DNA from: Sphacelaria rigidula
Taxonomy: Eukaryota > Phaeophyceae > Sphacelariales
Length of the DNA: 22,110 nucleotides
NCBI GenBank assembly: GCA_964200075.2
Contig: CAXNAA020000352.1
Location: forward strand, 1-22,110
Reading direction: 5' to 3'
The notes beneath the pieces are model-generated. The model ran no database searches. It saw only the letters and a program-made list of their open reading frames with translations, and was not told where the DNA came from. Below, one piece after another: positions 1-12,000 of this stretch (positions are counted from its first letter, which is position 1; every line of letters begins with the position of its first letter). A program made the translations under genes and the position numbers.

Positions 1-22
1 GGGTCTGAATCAACCGGCGCCG

Positions 23-57
23 ATGCTGCTGGTGCTGCTGGTGCTGCTGCTGCTGAT
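23..57. repeat. TGC/GCTGGT trinucleotide microsatellite
   Basis: Imperfect run of TGCTGCTGG and TGCTGC units. It produces a poly-Leu/Val frame that is not evidence of a gene. Confidence 0.85.
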
Positions 58-370
58 CTTGATCGTAGACGGTCCGCGTTTCGACCGTGCGACAACACCC
101 AAGCACCTTGCGAGTGATAGCCACCGTGCTGGACAGCGCTGGGTACGTACTACCCGGCGATGGGTTCATGCTTGCTTACTCGGCACTCGGCAAAAAACCC
201 AGAGCACATCACACCATGTTCGTCGTGGAGTCTTCAAATGCACAACAGTACAGCGACAACTACAGCATAGAAATGATGGGTGTGGGAAGCGCCTTGTTCG
301 TTGCAACAAGAGAAGCTGATGCATACTGTATGCAGTCGGTGCTCGGGTTCTAAAAAACACCGCAGAAGCT

Positions 371-470
371 GTGCTGTGTTGCGTTGTATTCAGTGTAGTA
401 CTCTGTACTCCATATACCATTGCAGAGTCGTGTTGTGTTCAGTGTAGTACCCTGTACTTCACATAATGGG
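371..470. repeat. 49-bp tandem duplication
   Basis: GTTGTATTCAGTGTAGTA at 383 recurs as GTTGTGTTCAGTGTAGTA at 432. The similarity continues through CCTGTACTTCACATA, about 34 aligned bases with a few differences. There are two units only. Confidence 0.75.
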
Positions 471-2084
471 GTCATGTTTTGAGCAGGTTTTCAAAGAGCT
501 CCGCTTGTTTTTTTCAAGTATTCCGAAGAAAACGAGACAGTTTTCAGTCACAGAAATCCGATGCCGAATCTGGAAAAGCCTGAGACAACAACCAATTTGA
601 AAATTGGAATGTTATCCACGCGAACGAATGTGACATTTTCGGGGCGACCTCCTCTCGATTTTCCCACCCTGTCCAGCGTCTTCTGACGGTCCCACGGGCG
701 ACGTTGGTCCTGCACCACTCATTCCTACTACTCGTTCGGCACTGTCATCTGGGCTTTCACACAGGGCAGCCCACCGCCGTGTTCAATCGTACCGCGGCAG
801 CCTTTCTACTTGCGCCACTTCTGCAGTTCCCTCTGCCATAGTATGAAAGTTCCACCCGCCGCGAGTTTACAGAGGAATTACTCTTGTCTCAAGAATGCAT
901 TGGGTGGGGCCACCTCACGCGAGTGCGTCTCAAAAACGTCCGGTGCTGACGAGATGAGCGCCGGGTGTCAAGACATAGTGAGGTTGGTGATGAAAGAATG
1001 TTTGAAAGCATGCCTGCTACTGCTGTGCTACATGAGGACGCAGGATGTTGAAAAGGATCGACAGAGGTATTCCGAACTCGAGACTCCTGCTATACTTCAA
1101 AGTATTTCATAGCCAAATATGTCGGGAACCCCGAGTTTGAGATACCTCGAATCAATGGTGTCATTGTTGTGTTGTTAGGCGAATACTTGACGTCCTCCTT
1201 TCTCGCTATGATAGCAATAACACGACCAATAATAATACTTGGCTGACAGGTTATACTATGAAATCGGAAATGATACTACAATCACAGTATTTCGAAGAAC
1301 CTAAGCAAACTTCGTACTCGCACCTCAGGCACAAACCAAGCTGCAAGTGGCCACCAAAACAAAAGCCACAACAGCGAACACAATAGATGCAATCTGGAAT
1401 GGACAGTTAACTATCATCGACTCTTGCTCGTGAGAAAAACTCCAAGGGCATATCTGGCAGGGCATACTCTGATTGATTAATTGCCGCACAACATTACCAT
1501 AACTAATCCCTAAGGAACTCAACCATGGTCATTATCCACAAGATACACGTACCAACGGTCAATAAACGGAAGCACTCGCTGAAGGAAAGCGGAGGCATAA
1601 CGATACTATAGAGCAGGACAATAGACTATACTGAAAAAACAACACGTAAAGACGGCCGGCCTCTGTACCATGGCTTCAGGTGTGAAAGACCTTGGGCAGA
1701 AGCACATATACACTGATACAACAAAGAACAAAAAAAGTACGCGGGGACAGATTGCGGCTCATCTATTTCCGCCACACTACTCTAAGCTCTCAATTATGAA
1801 CCTTACGGAAGCGAGGCACCAAACTGCGACTTGCATACACCGGGAGGAAAGAGCATAATCAGTTAAATAGGGAGAGGAAGAGAGACCAGGAAAGCAGAGA
1901 AGAAGGAAACTACGGAAGCGATGAAGCCCGATGACTCCGGAGAGCAGGTGCAAACGCGAAACCAGGAAAAACCGCTCAGCTACCGATCAAGGACAAAATC
2001 AACAACCGACGGGAAAATTGAGGGGTACATTAGTTCCTGTGTGAACCAAGCTTCCGCTACTCATCCCTAGTCGGGTGCACTTTA
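471..2084. other. Unassigned sequence downstream of the HAD gene
   Basis: I recognise no gene here. One plus-strand frame with an ATG at 843 runs about 90 codons to 1112 and is Cys- and Ser-rich with a short hydrophobic LKACLLLLC segment. It has no family resemblance I can name. The remainder has short frames only. Confidence 0.4.
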
Positions 2085-2790
2085 CTCGGGTATTTTGACA
2101 TCTCGTACTTCTAGTACTCACAACGTTGGGTTGGGAATTGAGATCATACCCAAGTAGCCCAATATTTGGGTAAAATATTAAAGTGTCACACCGATGTGAT
2201 TATTGAGGTCATATCCATGTGATCCTCCACACTTGGATGTTGCTGAGATGGCATACCCAATGCTGAGTAGACTGTGGAGATCACACCTGAATTGTCCAAT
2301 ATTTGGGCAGAGTATCAAGATCGTACCCATCTCTACCCAAATACTATTTGAAATCATCACCAAGTGGCACTCTATACCCAGATGGTACTGAGATTACTCA
2401 ACCACTTTTTGAGTACAGTATCAAGACCATACTAGAATTAGCCAAATTTGGGTAAAGTATCAAGATCGTACCCAACTCTACCCAAACGTTGGGTAGGGCA
2501 TTGAGGCCATACCCAAGCGATACGCTATACCCGGGTATTGCTCATATTACTTACCCAGGTTTTGAGTAGAGTACTGAGATTATACCCAACTCTACCCTGA
2601 ATTTGGGTACCCAAAATTTGGGTATTGACGCCACCCCTATACGTGACACTCTTTACCCAGGTATTGCTGAAATTACTTCCCCAACATTTGGATAGAATGT
2701 TGACACCGTACCCTTTTTACTCAAAACTTGAGTCAAGTAATTTCTGGATAGTTTACCCGGGCACTCAGGAGTACATACCCTACCCGACCT
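2085..2790. repeat. Degenerate array of TACCCAA / TTGGGTA units
   Basis: About 700 bp in which TACCCA and TTTGGGTA alternate on both orientations every 15-40 bases, joined by a spacer like GTATCAAGATCG or GTACTGAGATTA. The clearest pair of copies is 2294-2343 and 2441-2489, sharing AGTATCAAGATCGTACCCA and CTCTACCCAAA. Because the heptamer appears in both senses, the region has many small dyads (for example around CCCAATATTTGGG at 2158-2170). It ends about 110 bp past the stop codon of the HAD gene. Confidence 0.75.
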
Positions 2791-2900
2791 ACCCTTGAAA
2801 ACCTCTAACTACAACAATGCGCGGGACAAAGCGCCCCAAGGTAACGAAAACGGTGACATTGCAACACATATCAACAACCGACGCTAGCCACCAGCAATGC

Positions 2901-3071
2901 CTAGATGTCGCAAAATGTCTCGAGAGCTACCGCTACCCCGTCTAACGCATTTGTTGGTGCTGTGAAGCGGGCCGCCTTTCTGACCCCGATGGCCGATTGC
3001 CCCATCGCCACGCCATGCCCAACGGCTCGCAGCATCTCCACATCATTCTCTTCATCTCCCAACGCCATGAC
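2901..3071 (-). CDS. HAD hydrolase terminal exon with GDxxND motif IV
   Basis: This 171-nt last exon starts in phase 0 after GATTGAAG and stops at TAG (2901-2903). It encodes VMALGDEENDVEMLRAVG, then HGVAMGQS, a helix with RKAARFTAPT, and NALDGVAVALETF. GDEEND holds the Mg2+-binding aspartates of motif IV. 'GVAMGNA..vk..A..vt..n..DGVA..l' is the classic Cof C-terminus; here the usual Asn after GVAMG is Gln. The protein ends a few residues after DGVAVAL, as relatives do, so this is a true C-terminus. I saw no clear AATAAA signal downstream on this strand within about 150 bases. Confidence 0.92.
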   Translation of the reverse strand, partial: VMALGDEENDVEMLRAVGHGVAMGQSAIGVRKAARFTAPTNALDGVAVALETFCDI

Positions 3072-6000
3072 CTTCAATCGAACCATCAAGATATATTGAC
3101 AAACAACATCGATCCGTTTAGCGAACATGTCAGATACGCAGGTCAACCAGACGGTAGATGTTTTGAATTGAGGAACACACCGCCAGTCAATTGAAACCCT
3201 CCAGGATCAGGTTGTTCGAATTCCACGAAACGAGAACTTGTCTTCACTCAGTATTTACTTGTAACTGACAAAAACGACTTGGGTTTGAAAACAACTGCTG
3301 CGAATGAACACATTCTGGGCACCTACGGTTCCACATTTTATGGCTGTGGTACGAGCGGTTTTGGCGGTGAGGTTCTACAGGTTGAGTATTGCTCCCGTGT
3401 TGTTACCTTCATGATGTTCGTTCATATGGGTAGCAAGGGCGTTGCGCAATGAAGGATAGGCAGGTAGGGACGGGGCAAACAGGCGCGTATTCGGAGGCCA
3501 TGTCTAAACCTGAGTGCGTGGATTTGTTCAAACGGAATCAACTGGACCAAGTACCAGGATACTCGTGATGAGGACGAAGGTTGATAGGTCAATCGACGTG
3601 TCTCCCCGTGATATCGGTTCAACGACACAGCTTCCATCGTCAGTGATAAGGCATCGTGGTTGTCGACTGGATCATGTTCCAACAACGCCCCCTGCGGGTT
3701 TTGGAGAGGCGTAGTGATAGCTGAGGGTCATACTCGTGCTGACAGCGCGTCACTGACACGGTGCAAACATTGGGGAAAACGTCAGGTATCGAGAAAAACA
3801 CTCATAACCGGCGGGGAAGAGGGGGGTGTACTTACCGATTTGTTGCTTGCCTCAGTCGTTTGACTATTGACCACGCATCCCTTTCGAGACGAAGCACCGT
3901 TCCTACTCCTTATAGAGAGACATCCGACACTTGGGTGCTCATTACGTTTCTTCTATACATTACACAAAACCTTTTACATACCCTATCCCCGTCCTGTTTC
4001 GCCGTCTGTGGCCACCATCTATCTACTAGTAGAGCCATCGTTTTCTCCCTACTGTCTAGTGCATCAAACGATTTCATGCCACCTTCGTTCACGTCCCGCA
4101 TTTCATCCTCTAGTACGTCCCGGTCCTCCCTGGATAGTTCACTTTCTGCCACTTTATAAGCTGTACTCTCTGTTGCTGTGCCTCGAGCCCAATTATGTGC
4201 ATCTACTTCCTCCTCCACTCGACTACTGGCCCATCTCTTCTTTTTGGCAGGTTCAGGTCCCTCACCCGAAATTGAAGTCTCAACGTTTTCATGGAGCCCA
4301 TTGGCCCGTGCGGCAATGCTTTCATCCCTAAACCTCTCTCAGCCCCCCGTAGAGCTTCAGGTGATTTTCCTCGTCTACTTTTCATAATCGGCCGGGGAAA
4401 AGAGACCCACCATCTTCGATTGTGGGGTATCAGGCAACGAAACCCCTCAGCATGGACAAGGGGCATTTTTCTCGCTCCCAAGAGGGAAACTGAGCTGGAC
4501 ATGCCGCAGCACCGGCATTCCCTTGCGGGACAGCTGATCTAGCCCATTTTGGCTTTACACGGTCCATAACGGCATCCGTTTGGTCGGTTGATATGCGGTG
4601 CATTTTCTCCATCAAGGACACGGCTTGCACGGCCGATCCCGGTGCCATGATTACAATCAAACCGAGAGCAGAATTTGACGGCACGCAAATGTTTTTTTTC
4701 TGGATGATGGTCAACGCCAGGGCTTGTCTCACGGAACAATCGTCCCACGGAATAAACGACCTGGCAAGGCGTGTTTTTCAGTCCCGTCCCGCCCCGACAT
4801 GTTCCTAAATGTTTGTCATTCCCCGTCATTTTCTTTGGCAACGTTAAAACTTCCCGTCTCGTCCCGTCGTTTTTCCGGGGAATAAGAAAACTTCACGTCC
4901 CATCCCGACCCTGCACCGGTTCCCCGCTTCCGCACTATCCTCACGGGACGCTAGTGACTGTTTGCCGTTATACATCATAGGACATGCCGTTTTGTGCTCA
5001 CGGGACGTCCCGTCAGTGGGATGGGAAATCTCGTCCAATCTAACGGGACATTGGAGAAATCTTGGGGCGTTTTTGTATCTTCGCCAGATGTAAGCCATGC
5101 ATATTACAAAAAAGAATGGTATCTGTCATGATTGTTGTTTGCTGATGAGTGGAAGCATCGCTTGCGCGAACGTTCCGATCCCACGGGACGTCCCGTCAGC
5201 GTGACGAGAAATCCCGTCCGTTCTCACGTGAATTTGCCAGACATATTGAAGTCTATTTTTCGGGACCAGTACTAGCTTTCAGCCCGACATCTTCACCAAA
5301 CAACTCTTGTGTGTTCCTCTTTGATCTTGATTTTGTTCCTTTTCTCGTGCTTGTTTCAGCGGATATTTCCGTTCATTTCCGTCGAGCACTTTTATGTTGT
5401 GACCGCTCCTGAATTCGTAAAGGGTCTCCACGAGTTCTCACTCAATCAAACCAATCGGAAACTGAAACCCACGCTCGGGTGGATTGTCGATCTGTTTCGG
5501 CCTTGTACCCGACACATCTACGACCAACAAAAAATCATGCACACATGCATCTTCCGGTCGTTCAAAGAAATACACTCACTCATCACGCTGTAGACCACCC
5601 CCAGGTGACGAGCTCTGGGCGTCCGAAATTGACCACTCGGGGGTGGTAAAGTATACAGTGAGGGCTGATGTACAACGTACTCCGATATGGCAGTGTAAAT
5701 GCCATCATGGTGTCATGATATCCGACAGCGAATCATTCGAGGCGTTTTCGTGGGGCGGGTAGTAAGAGGATGGTACGCAACTACGGCTGAGGGATACTGT
5801 GCTCCACGATACACCATGGCAGACACTACAAATGTCATCTGTGGCGCATCTCCAAACTGTGAAATACGGCATGGCGCCGCGGGATGTGTGAATTTGTTTG
5901 CGTGGAGTGGCCATGAGCCTGAGTTAACCCTCTGTTCGGACATTACGTGCCGTGCCACCGCAAACATATTATGCTGCAGCAAGCCATAATCCACATTCTC

Positions 6001-9000
6001 CAGTGCCGTGCCGTTCAAGGTGCACGATGTGAACTACAAGTAAGAAAAGGATACATCCAGAGTTTCTTGTTGGCTTATAAATGTGAACGCTCCTGGGTAG
6101 AAGGATTTTATTGTGCTGTGTTTCCGGTGACCCCTTTTTCGATGGTATCCCAAGTTATACAGTACACCATGTGCAGAAACGAAACGCAAATGACCACATG
6201 CACACGAAACATTCAATTGATTGCTACCCGGCATATGCTATGCATCTGTACGTGATGTTCGATGCCCTGAAACGACACGCCGCACACTACCCCCCAGTGT
6301 AACAGAAACAAAACCTCCCACGAGTCAGTCAAGGATCCTTGGCCACCTTTTCACTTCAGGGGGTCTTCGCTTTCGGTTAAACACTCCTTGTTATCAAGGT
6401 CGGCTCTACATGTATCTTAGTTTTTCTCCTCTCTTCCTCTCGTTCCATTTTTATTTTTTTTAGGTTTGGTCTCTCTGTCTGTCTCTGTCTGTCTCGACTT
6501 TCAGTTTACTCCGTTTGCTCCGATATTTCCTCATCTTTTTAAATTTTCAAGTTTCCGTTGCGGCCATTCCCGTTTTGTTCACCATCGGTACGTTTATTTT
6601 GTGACCGCGGTTCGCTTCCTCGGGGATCGATGAACTTGCGACAAATCAATCCAACAATTGATCAAATACCTGCTCGGGTGGAATATCCAGGGTTGTTAGG
6701 AGGGCCTCTATCCCGACAGCCTTGGACGTGCCCGGAGGCAAGATCTCAATCATCTCCGGTAAGCCCCGCGTTATCGCAGCTGGGTAGCCTCGAAGGTGCT
6801 CCTCCAAATCGTTCCTGAAAGCATCCACGCTCTCCCTGCAAAACGTGGAACCGGCCGTAGTGTTGCAAAAAGAGAAGCGTCAAGATAAATGGAGCCAGAA
6901 AATGTCATCTTGTCCGATGAAACATGTGAGGTTTTCGGGAAACAAGAGACAACAATATCTCAGGTCGCTCCCTATGGGCAGACAAAAATGAATATCTGGA
7001 TAAAATACCTTTTGGGGCTTCTACATCGTTTTACTCCCTGAAAGAGAGCTTGGCGGATTTAGACACCTTGGAATGCCTCGCTGCACTCGTTCAGGGAGTA
7101 AAACGATGTAGAAGCCCCAAAAGGTATTTTATTCAGATATTCATTTTTGTATGCCCATAGGGAGCGACCTGAGATATTGTTGCACTCGTTCAGACGGTTC
7201 CAGCACACCTGTGCGTTTTCCCGGTGGCTGTAGTTTCGTTTTTGCCCAAACTTACATTTTTCTCGGCGACCGCTCATTTTTCTCGGAGACCGGTCAAGAA
7301 CAGAAACATTTCCGATATTTGTCTGGACTTGACCGGTCTCCGAGAAAAATGCAAGTTTGACAAAAAAGAAACTGCGACCACCGGAAAAACGCACAGGCGT
7401 GCTGGAACCGTCTCAACGAGTACAGCAAGGCATTCCGAGGTGTCAAGATCCCACTAGGTTACTCTTAGGGCGTAAAACGACGTGGAAGCGCCAACGAGAC
7501 ATTCTTCTAGATTTTCATTCTCATCTACTATAAGGAGCGGCCTCGAAGGGAAAAAGAAAACTCAACAAAAAAAACAAAAATAGGTCACCAAAACGTAGAT
7601 CGCACTACAGTATACTCGTGATTGAAGGGCGCATAGTCCGTATCGTTTGAAGTCTGACGGGCGCTAATGAGAATACACTGAGGTCCGAACTACGGTACAC
7701 TCTTGGAAACACTTCAACGAAAAGTCGACAAAAAGAACAACGAGAGAACTGGCTCACGAAACACACTCCAACATATGGACGGCCGTTGATTTCTTCACAC
7801 AGAAAAACGTCCACCAAGACGACCAAAAACCGATCATCGCACTCCCCGCGACATACGGAACACTGCAGCTTTGCCTTCTGTTTATTGCAATGCCGGACTG
7901 TGGTGCGCCACTAGCGGTGGGCGAAACCAGAGCACTTGAAACTGGGAAGCGTTCAAAGGAGTGAAAATCTCCGACACACGATCCCGCCGCTTCCTGTGGG
8001 ATGGTTTCATACATGTGTCGCGTATTTGAAAATGGTACGCCCCACCGACAGTGGCACAGGCTAAGCGCAACCCGCAGCCCGTTCGCAAGGCGAGAAAACG
8101 CCCTGAAAACGGGTCAGAGGATTTGATTCATAGGTATTGTCGCTAACTGCAGCAAAAGTAACATCCCCTCCCCGCAACGCCACAACGTGCCCCATAATTT
8201 CGGAACAGTTTTCATTCGTTTCACCTTTCACGCCAGTTCGAAGAGTTCACAAAACATATAGTTACACGCGTGTTTCGGAGTGGTGCCCAAGGTTGCCCGT
8301 CTCTACGAGATGCGACGTTCGCTCGGGTTTACCATTTTCTTCTGTTCTCCGGCCATGACACACCCTCACATTCTCACAACATTGTTATTATTTCGCTCCA
8401 TCATGGAAGACCGGTTCACCGTTCAAGAACCCGTGGCCTGCTGCGAATCCTGACAGTCCCGTGGAGGATGCCGCTTTCGTACCAGAGGAAAACCTAGCAG
8501 GGCATCCGGGCGCTAAAATGATTTCGCCTACTTCTATTTTTTGAGAAAAAGAATTGTGGCAGGCTCAAGATGGCTGAGCAGCAACAGTGGACTTTTGTTG
8601 CTGTCTGGCTTGTGTTACGCAACGGCTTGTGCGAGTACGATGGCTGCGTCCTTTGAGGTTCCTGCTAGTGTTGCCGTTGATACTTACTGTAGCACCGGCG
8701 ATAAATACGCGATTGCAGAGCAGATATCAGTGGTATGTTAGCATCACCAGGAGAGGGCATGAGCTATGTGCGCGGCAATGGCTCAGCGGGCGAAGGTGTT
8801 ATATCTCCCACCAGAACAACGACCTTGAGCCCTCTGCAAGCAAATAAAAGAAGCGATCTGCAAGCTCATAGGCGCTCAAGGAATTGACCCTTTCGGTGCC
8901 CAAGCGCCATTAGGCAATTTTTTTCTCATTTGCCGGGGGCTTAGAATAGGTGTTTTCGGTGGACAAGAGAACGCCACATGGATCAAGCCGTTACCACGCA

Positions 9001-12000
9001 TGTGCTTTGCGTCCGAGATATTCGAGCATGAGTCGCCGCCGACGGTATTGCCTCCTCATCATCAAAATGGCGAAATAACAGGTAAGAATAGTAGCCATGA
9101 TGGTGCTTACAGCAGTACATACATGCGGTCAAAACGAAGAGCTATTGCTGATTGCGTGGCGGGACGTATTTGGTGCGGATCCATGTGCTGTACGTAGCGC
9201 GCACGGTTGTGGTGAGGTGTTATCGTGATATTCTGCCCAAAGGTTTGGGGAATTTCTTTCCCCATCTTCCACAGCCAACTGAGCAGGACGAGCACAAGTT
9301 GATACCCGCACAAGCACCGCGCATGGAACCGCGGTGGTTAGTATTACCCCGCCACCACATCCAGCTGACCGAACGAGAGCTTATGCCGTTGAGAGCTGGG
9401 TACGGGAGGGCGACTTCGGCCGCCCTTCGCGTTTCGAACACACAGGCGAGGCAATGCCTCACAGTCCTACCCGCTCAACAGTGTAACGCTGCTGCAATCC
9501 TATTGATCAAACGATGAAACTCGCAAAACTGTTCCAGCGCCCACCCGATTCTCCAGCGGCCGTCTACGCCTACAACCGTGGCCATATTCTAAAACGTGGC
9601 AGGATTGTCGGTTTCCGGCTTTCTGGGACCGGGAGGTCGCGGTCCAAGAGGTTGAAGGAGTTTCGAGACGAATTTTGAAACGCATGATCCTGAAACTCAG
9701 TCCGAGGCTGCTTGTATGTGTGAAATATTATGTTCTCTCGGTTTTGCCCGGTTTGTTGGGATGATCGACCGGCCGCCTTGGAGTTCCCGGGGAGTCCCCG
9801 GTCCTCGGAGGCGTCTCTGTAAACGAGTTGCGAAAGAGATCGACCTCAGGCTTCCCTTCAGGAATACGTATCAATTCCTCTTCCCAACCCATGGAAACAG
9901 CGTGGAGAATGGCTGCCGACTACCAGCCTGCGTCAACCCGTTGACCAGACCGTACCGTACAAGGAAGTCGTCCAGCAGGTCTGGAGTTTCTTGTCGTAAT
10001 CAGACTTTCACGGATCGTATCTGAAACTCTGACCTATCCAGGACTTGCGCGTCATGGGAGAGGAGGCAACCCGAAGATGACCCGCGAATACATTTACCAA
10101 GGAGCACGATAGCGTCAAATCCGGGAGGAAGAGCAGTGTTAACGTGCTCGGTAGGGTGTGAAATACATCCGCAAGCGTAGTCCGCCGTGCCTCGGTGGTC
10201 GCACTGGTACACCATCGTCCATTTCGGGCGAATCTTTGGGTTCGACATTCGGCGGCATAATGGTGCATCTATTTTGTCTTCGCGGTGGAAGGCATGAGAA
10301 CATGACGTATTAACGATGAAAAAAAACAAATGGACGTACTGCGGGAGTATTGATATCCATCATCCAATACTCAGAGTAGTGAGTGCTGGAGGTACCGTGA
10401 AAATCTAGAGTACGTGAATTTCGAACTTCATTCCAAGCATCACTGAAAAAGATGGACAATTATCGAGAGGCTACAGTGGTTCCTACCGAGAAGCTCCCCA
10501 GAAGTAAAGCCGATTGAGCTCCATCCCGCCGGCAATCGCACTTTCGAAGCAACTGACCTGATCAATAAGAGGGCACAGGTTTACAAATCGAAATAGACCA
10601 CGAAACCAAAACAAAAGGGCGATGGGAATCGTTCGTGAAACTACATCCGGGCGCCGATGTCAAAGCTAAGATCGTTGCTGCGGTAGAGGTAGAATACAGT
10701 ACTACGTCCCAGACCTGGACACACTGTAAGCAAACTCTCTCTCTCCCTGACACACACACACAACGAGCGATCGCAACCGTGAAATTACCCTCTTGTTCTA
10801 TACGCAAAAGTCGTAATCCTGAAATCTGCCATACTCGAACACTTGCAAAGGACGAAACCCGAGCTCTGTTGGGCCCACTTGAACCATGTCAAATCAGATT
10901 AATCCATCCGCGGCGACAGTAGGAGAAACAAATACGCCGATGGAAGAACGAAGGCGAGGAAGAAATAGTCAACGAGACGAAAAGGGCGGGGAAGAAGTAT
11001 GCCCAGCGCTTTGTTCTCAACTTTTCTTCACTGTAATTAGTGTGCCGTCACGACACTGTTCTCTCTCCATATTCGTATCCGCACCTACGACGGTAAGCGG
11101 TGGCACAGATGGAATATTCACCTGTACAACACACTACAAGTATCTAGGGTCTCCTATCCAAGACAGCTCATGCGGACAATGCAAAGGAATGTATACCCCA
11201 CGAGGCGGCTGCTGCGCTAAGCGCACCGATATAGTGAAGAAAAGTAAGTACGCAGTGCATTTAAGCCGGATTACTTGGCCGTTTGGATCTCGGCTGTACC
11301 AAGCGCGTCATTTTCGTTATTGGGTGTTGGCCTGCGATTACTTGGGCGCGGCCACGAGGACAAAACGACCACCACTGTGACGCGTGTACACCGTTCCCGG
11401 AAATAGACGAGAAGAGGTACCCGACTGTAAAGCATAATGGAAAAAGTGGAGAAACGGACACACAAAAAAGTAGTGTTTCCAAACGAAAGTGAAGAAGAGG
11501 GGGTTACTTCTCCACGTTCGTCGCCAAAAAGAGGTGCACCATGATATCAAGCGCGTACCTATCTTCGTCATTATTAACGTGGTACTCAAAGCGGGATCAT
11601 TTCTTCGATATAAACGGTGAACCGAAGGGTGTTTTCAGGGGAGCACACGTAGCGTGAAGAAGCCTGGCATGTAGCTTTTTGAGCTGACATTCTGAACCTC
11701 TCGTTCAATCCATGAAACCCTTTCGCTGAATTCATGTCTTTCTTTGGGTAAAATTCATGGGGTTGTATCCCTTCTTGTCTGTTTCCCTCAAACAATGATG
11801 GGGACAGTGGGGGAGGGGGGGGGGTCCTCCGGCTCTATCGACAGCAAAGGAGTCGTGGACATTTGCGCTCAAGCGGCCAAAGGTAATCGGTGGGCATCAT
11901 CTCCTTCAACGGTACAGCCGACACTGTTAGGTTGGAAAAAAAAACGGGTTAGATTCCCCGCTGATTCATTTCTTTTTCCTCCTTCTGAGAAGTTCAATAT

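Larger units (their letters stand above)
3072..6669 (-). other. Long intron of the HAD gene (3.6 kb)
   Basis: This runs from the GTATTT donor after PPEQ to the GATTGAAG acceptor before VMALGD on the minus strand. It contains unrecognised minus-strand open frames around 3.4-4.85 kb, a GGGACG/CGTCCC-rich repeat zone (4.78-5.25 kb) and a GTCT microsatellite (about 6.47 kb). The stretches 3200-3900 and 5250-6450 have only short random-looking frames, and I recognise nothing in them. Confidence 0.7.

Noticed and set aside
2085-2790. Telomeric or interstitial telomere repeat
   Set aside because: The heptamer TTGGGTA is not the TTTAGGG or TTAGGG type and occurs in both orientations with spacers.
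8541-8741. Small secreted protein with a signal peptide (GLLLLSGLCYATACAS)
   Set aside because: The frame opens at TTG, not ATG; the real ATG at about 8571 is in another frame and stops after 28 codons.
9515-9679. 54-codon plus-strand ATG frame (MKLAKLFQRPP...)
   Set aside because: No recognisable motif, no splice or promoter support, and downstream frames shift repeatedly.
10000-10329. Minus-strand ORF of 109 codons or its +1 frame (VEPKDSPEMDD) as the missing HAD exon
   Set aside because: No pyrimidine tract at the acceptor and poor family alignment; the EPRP block at 12.4 kb is better.
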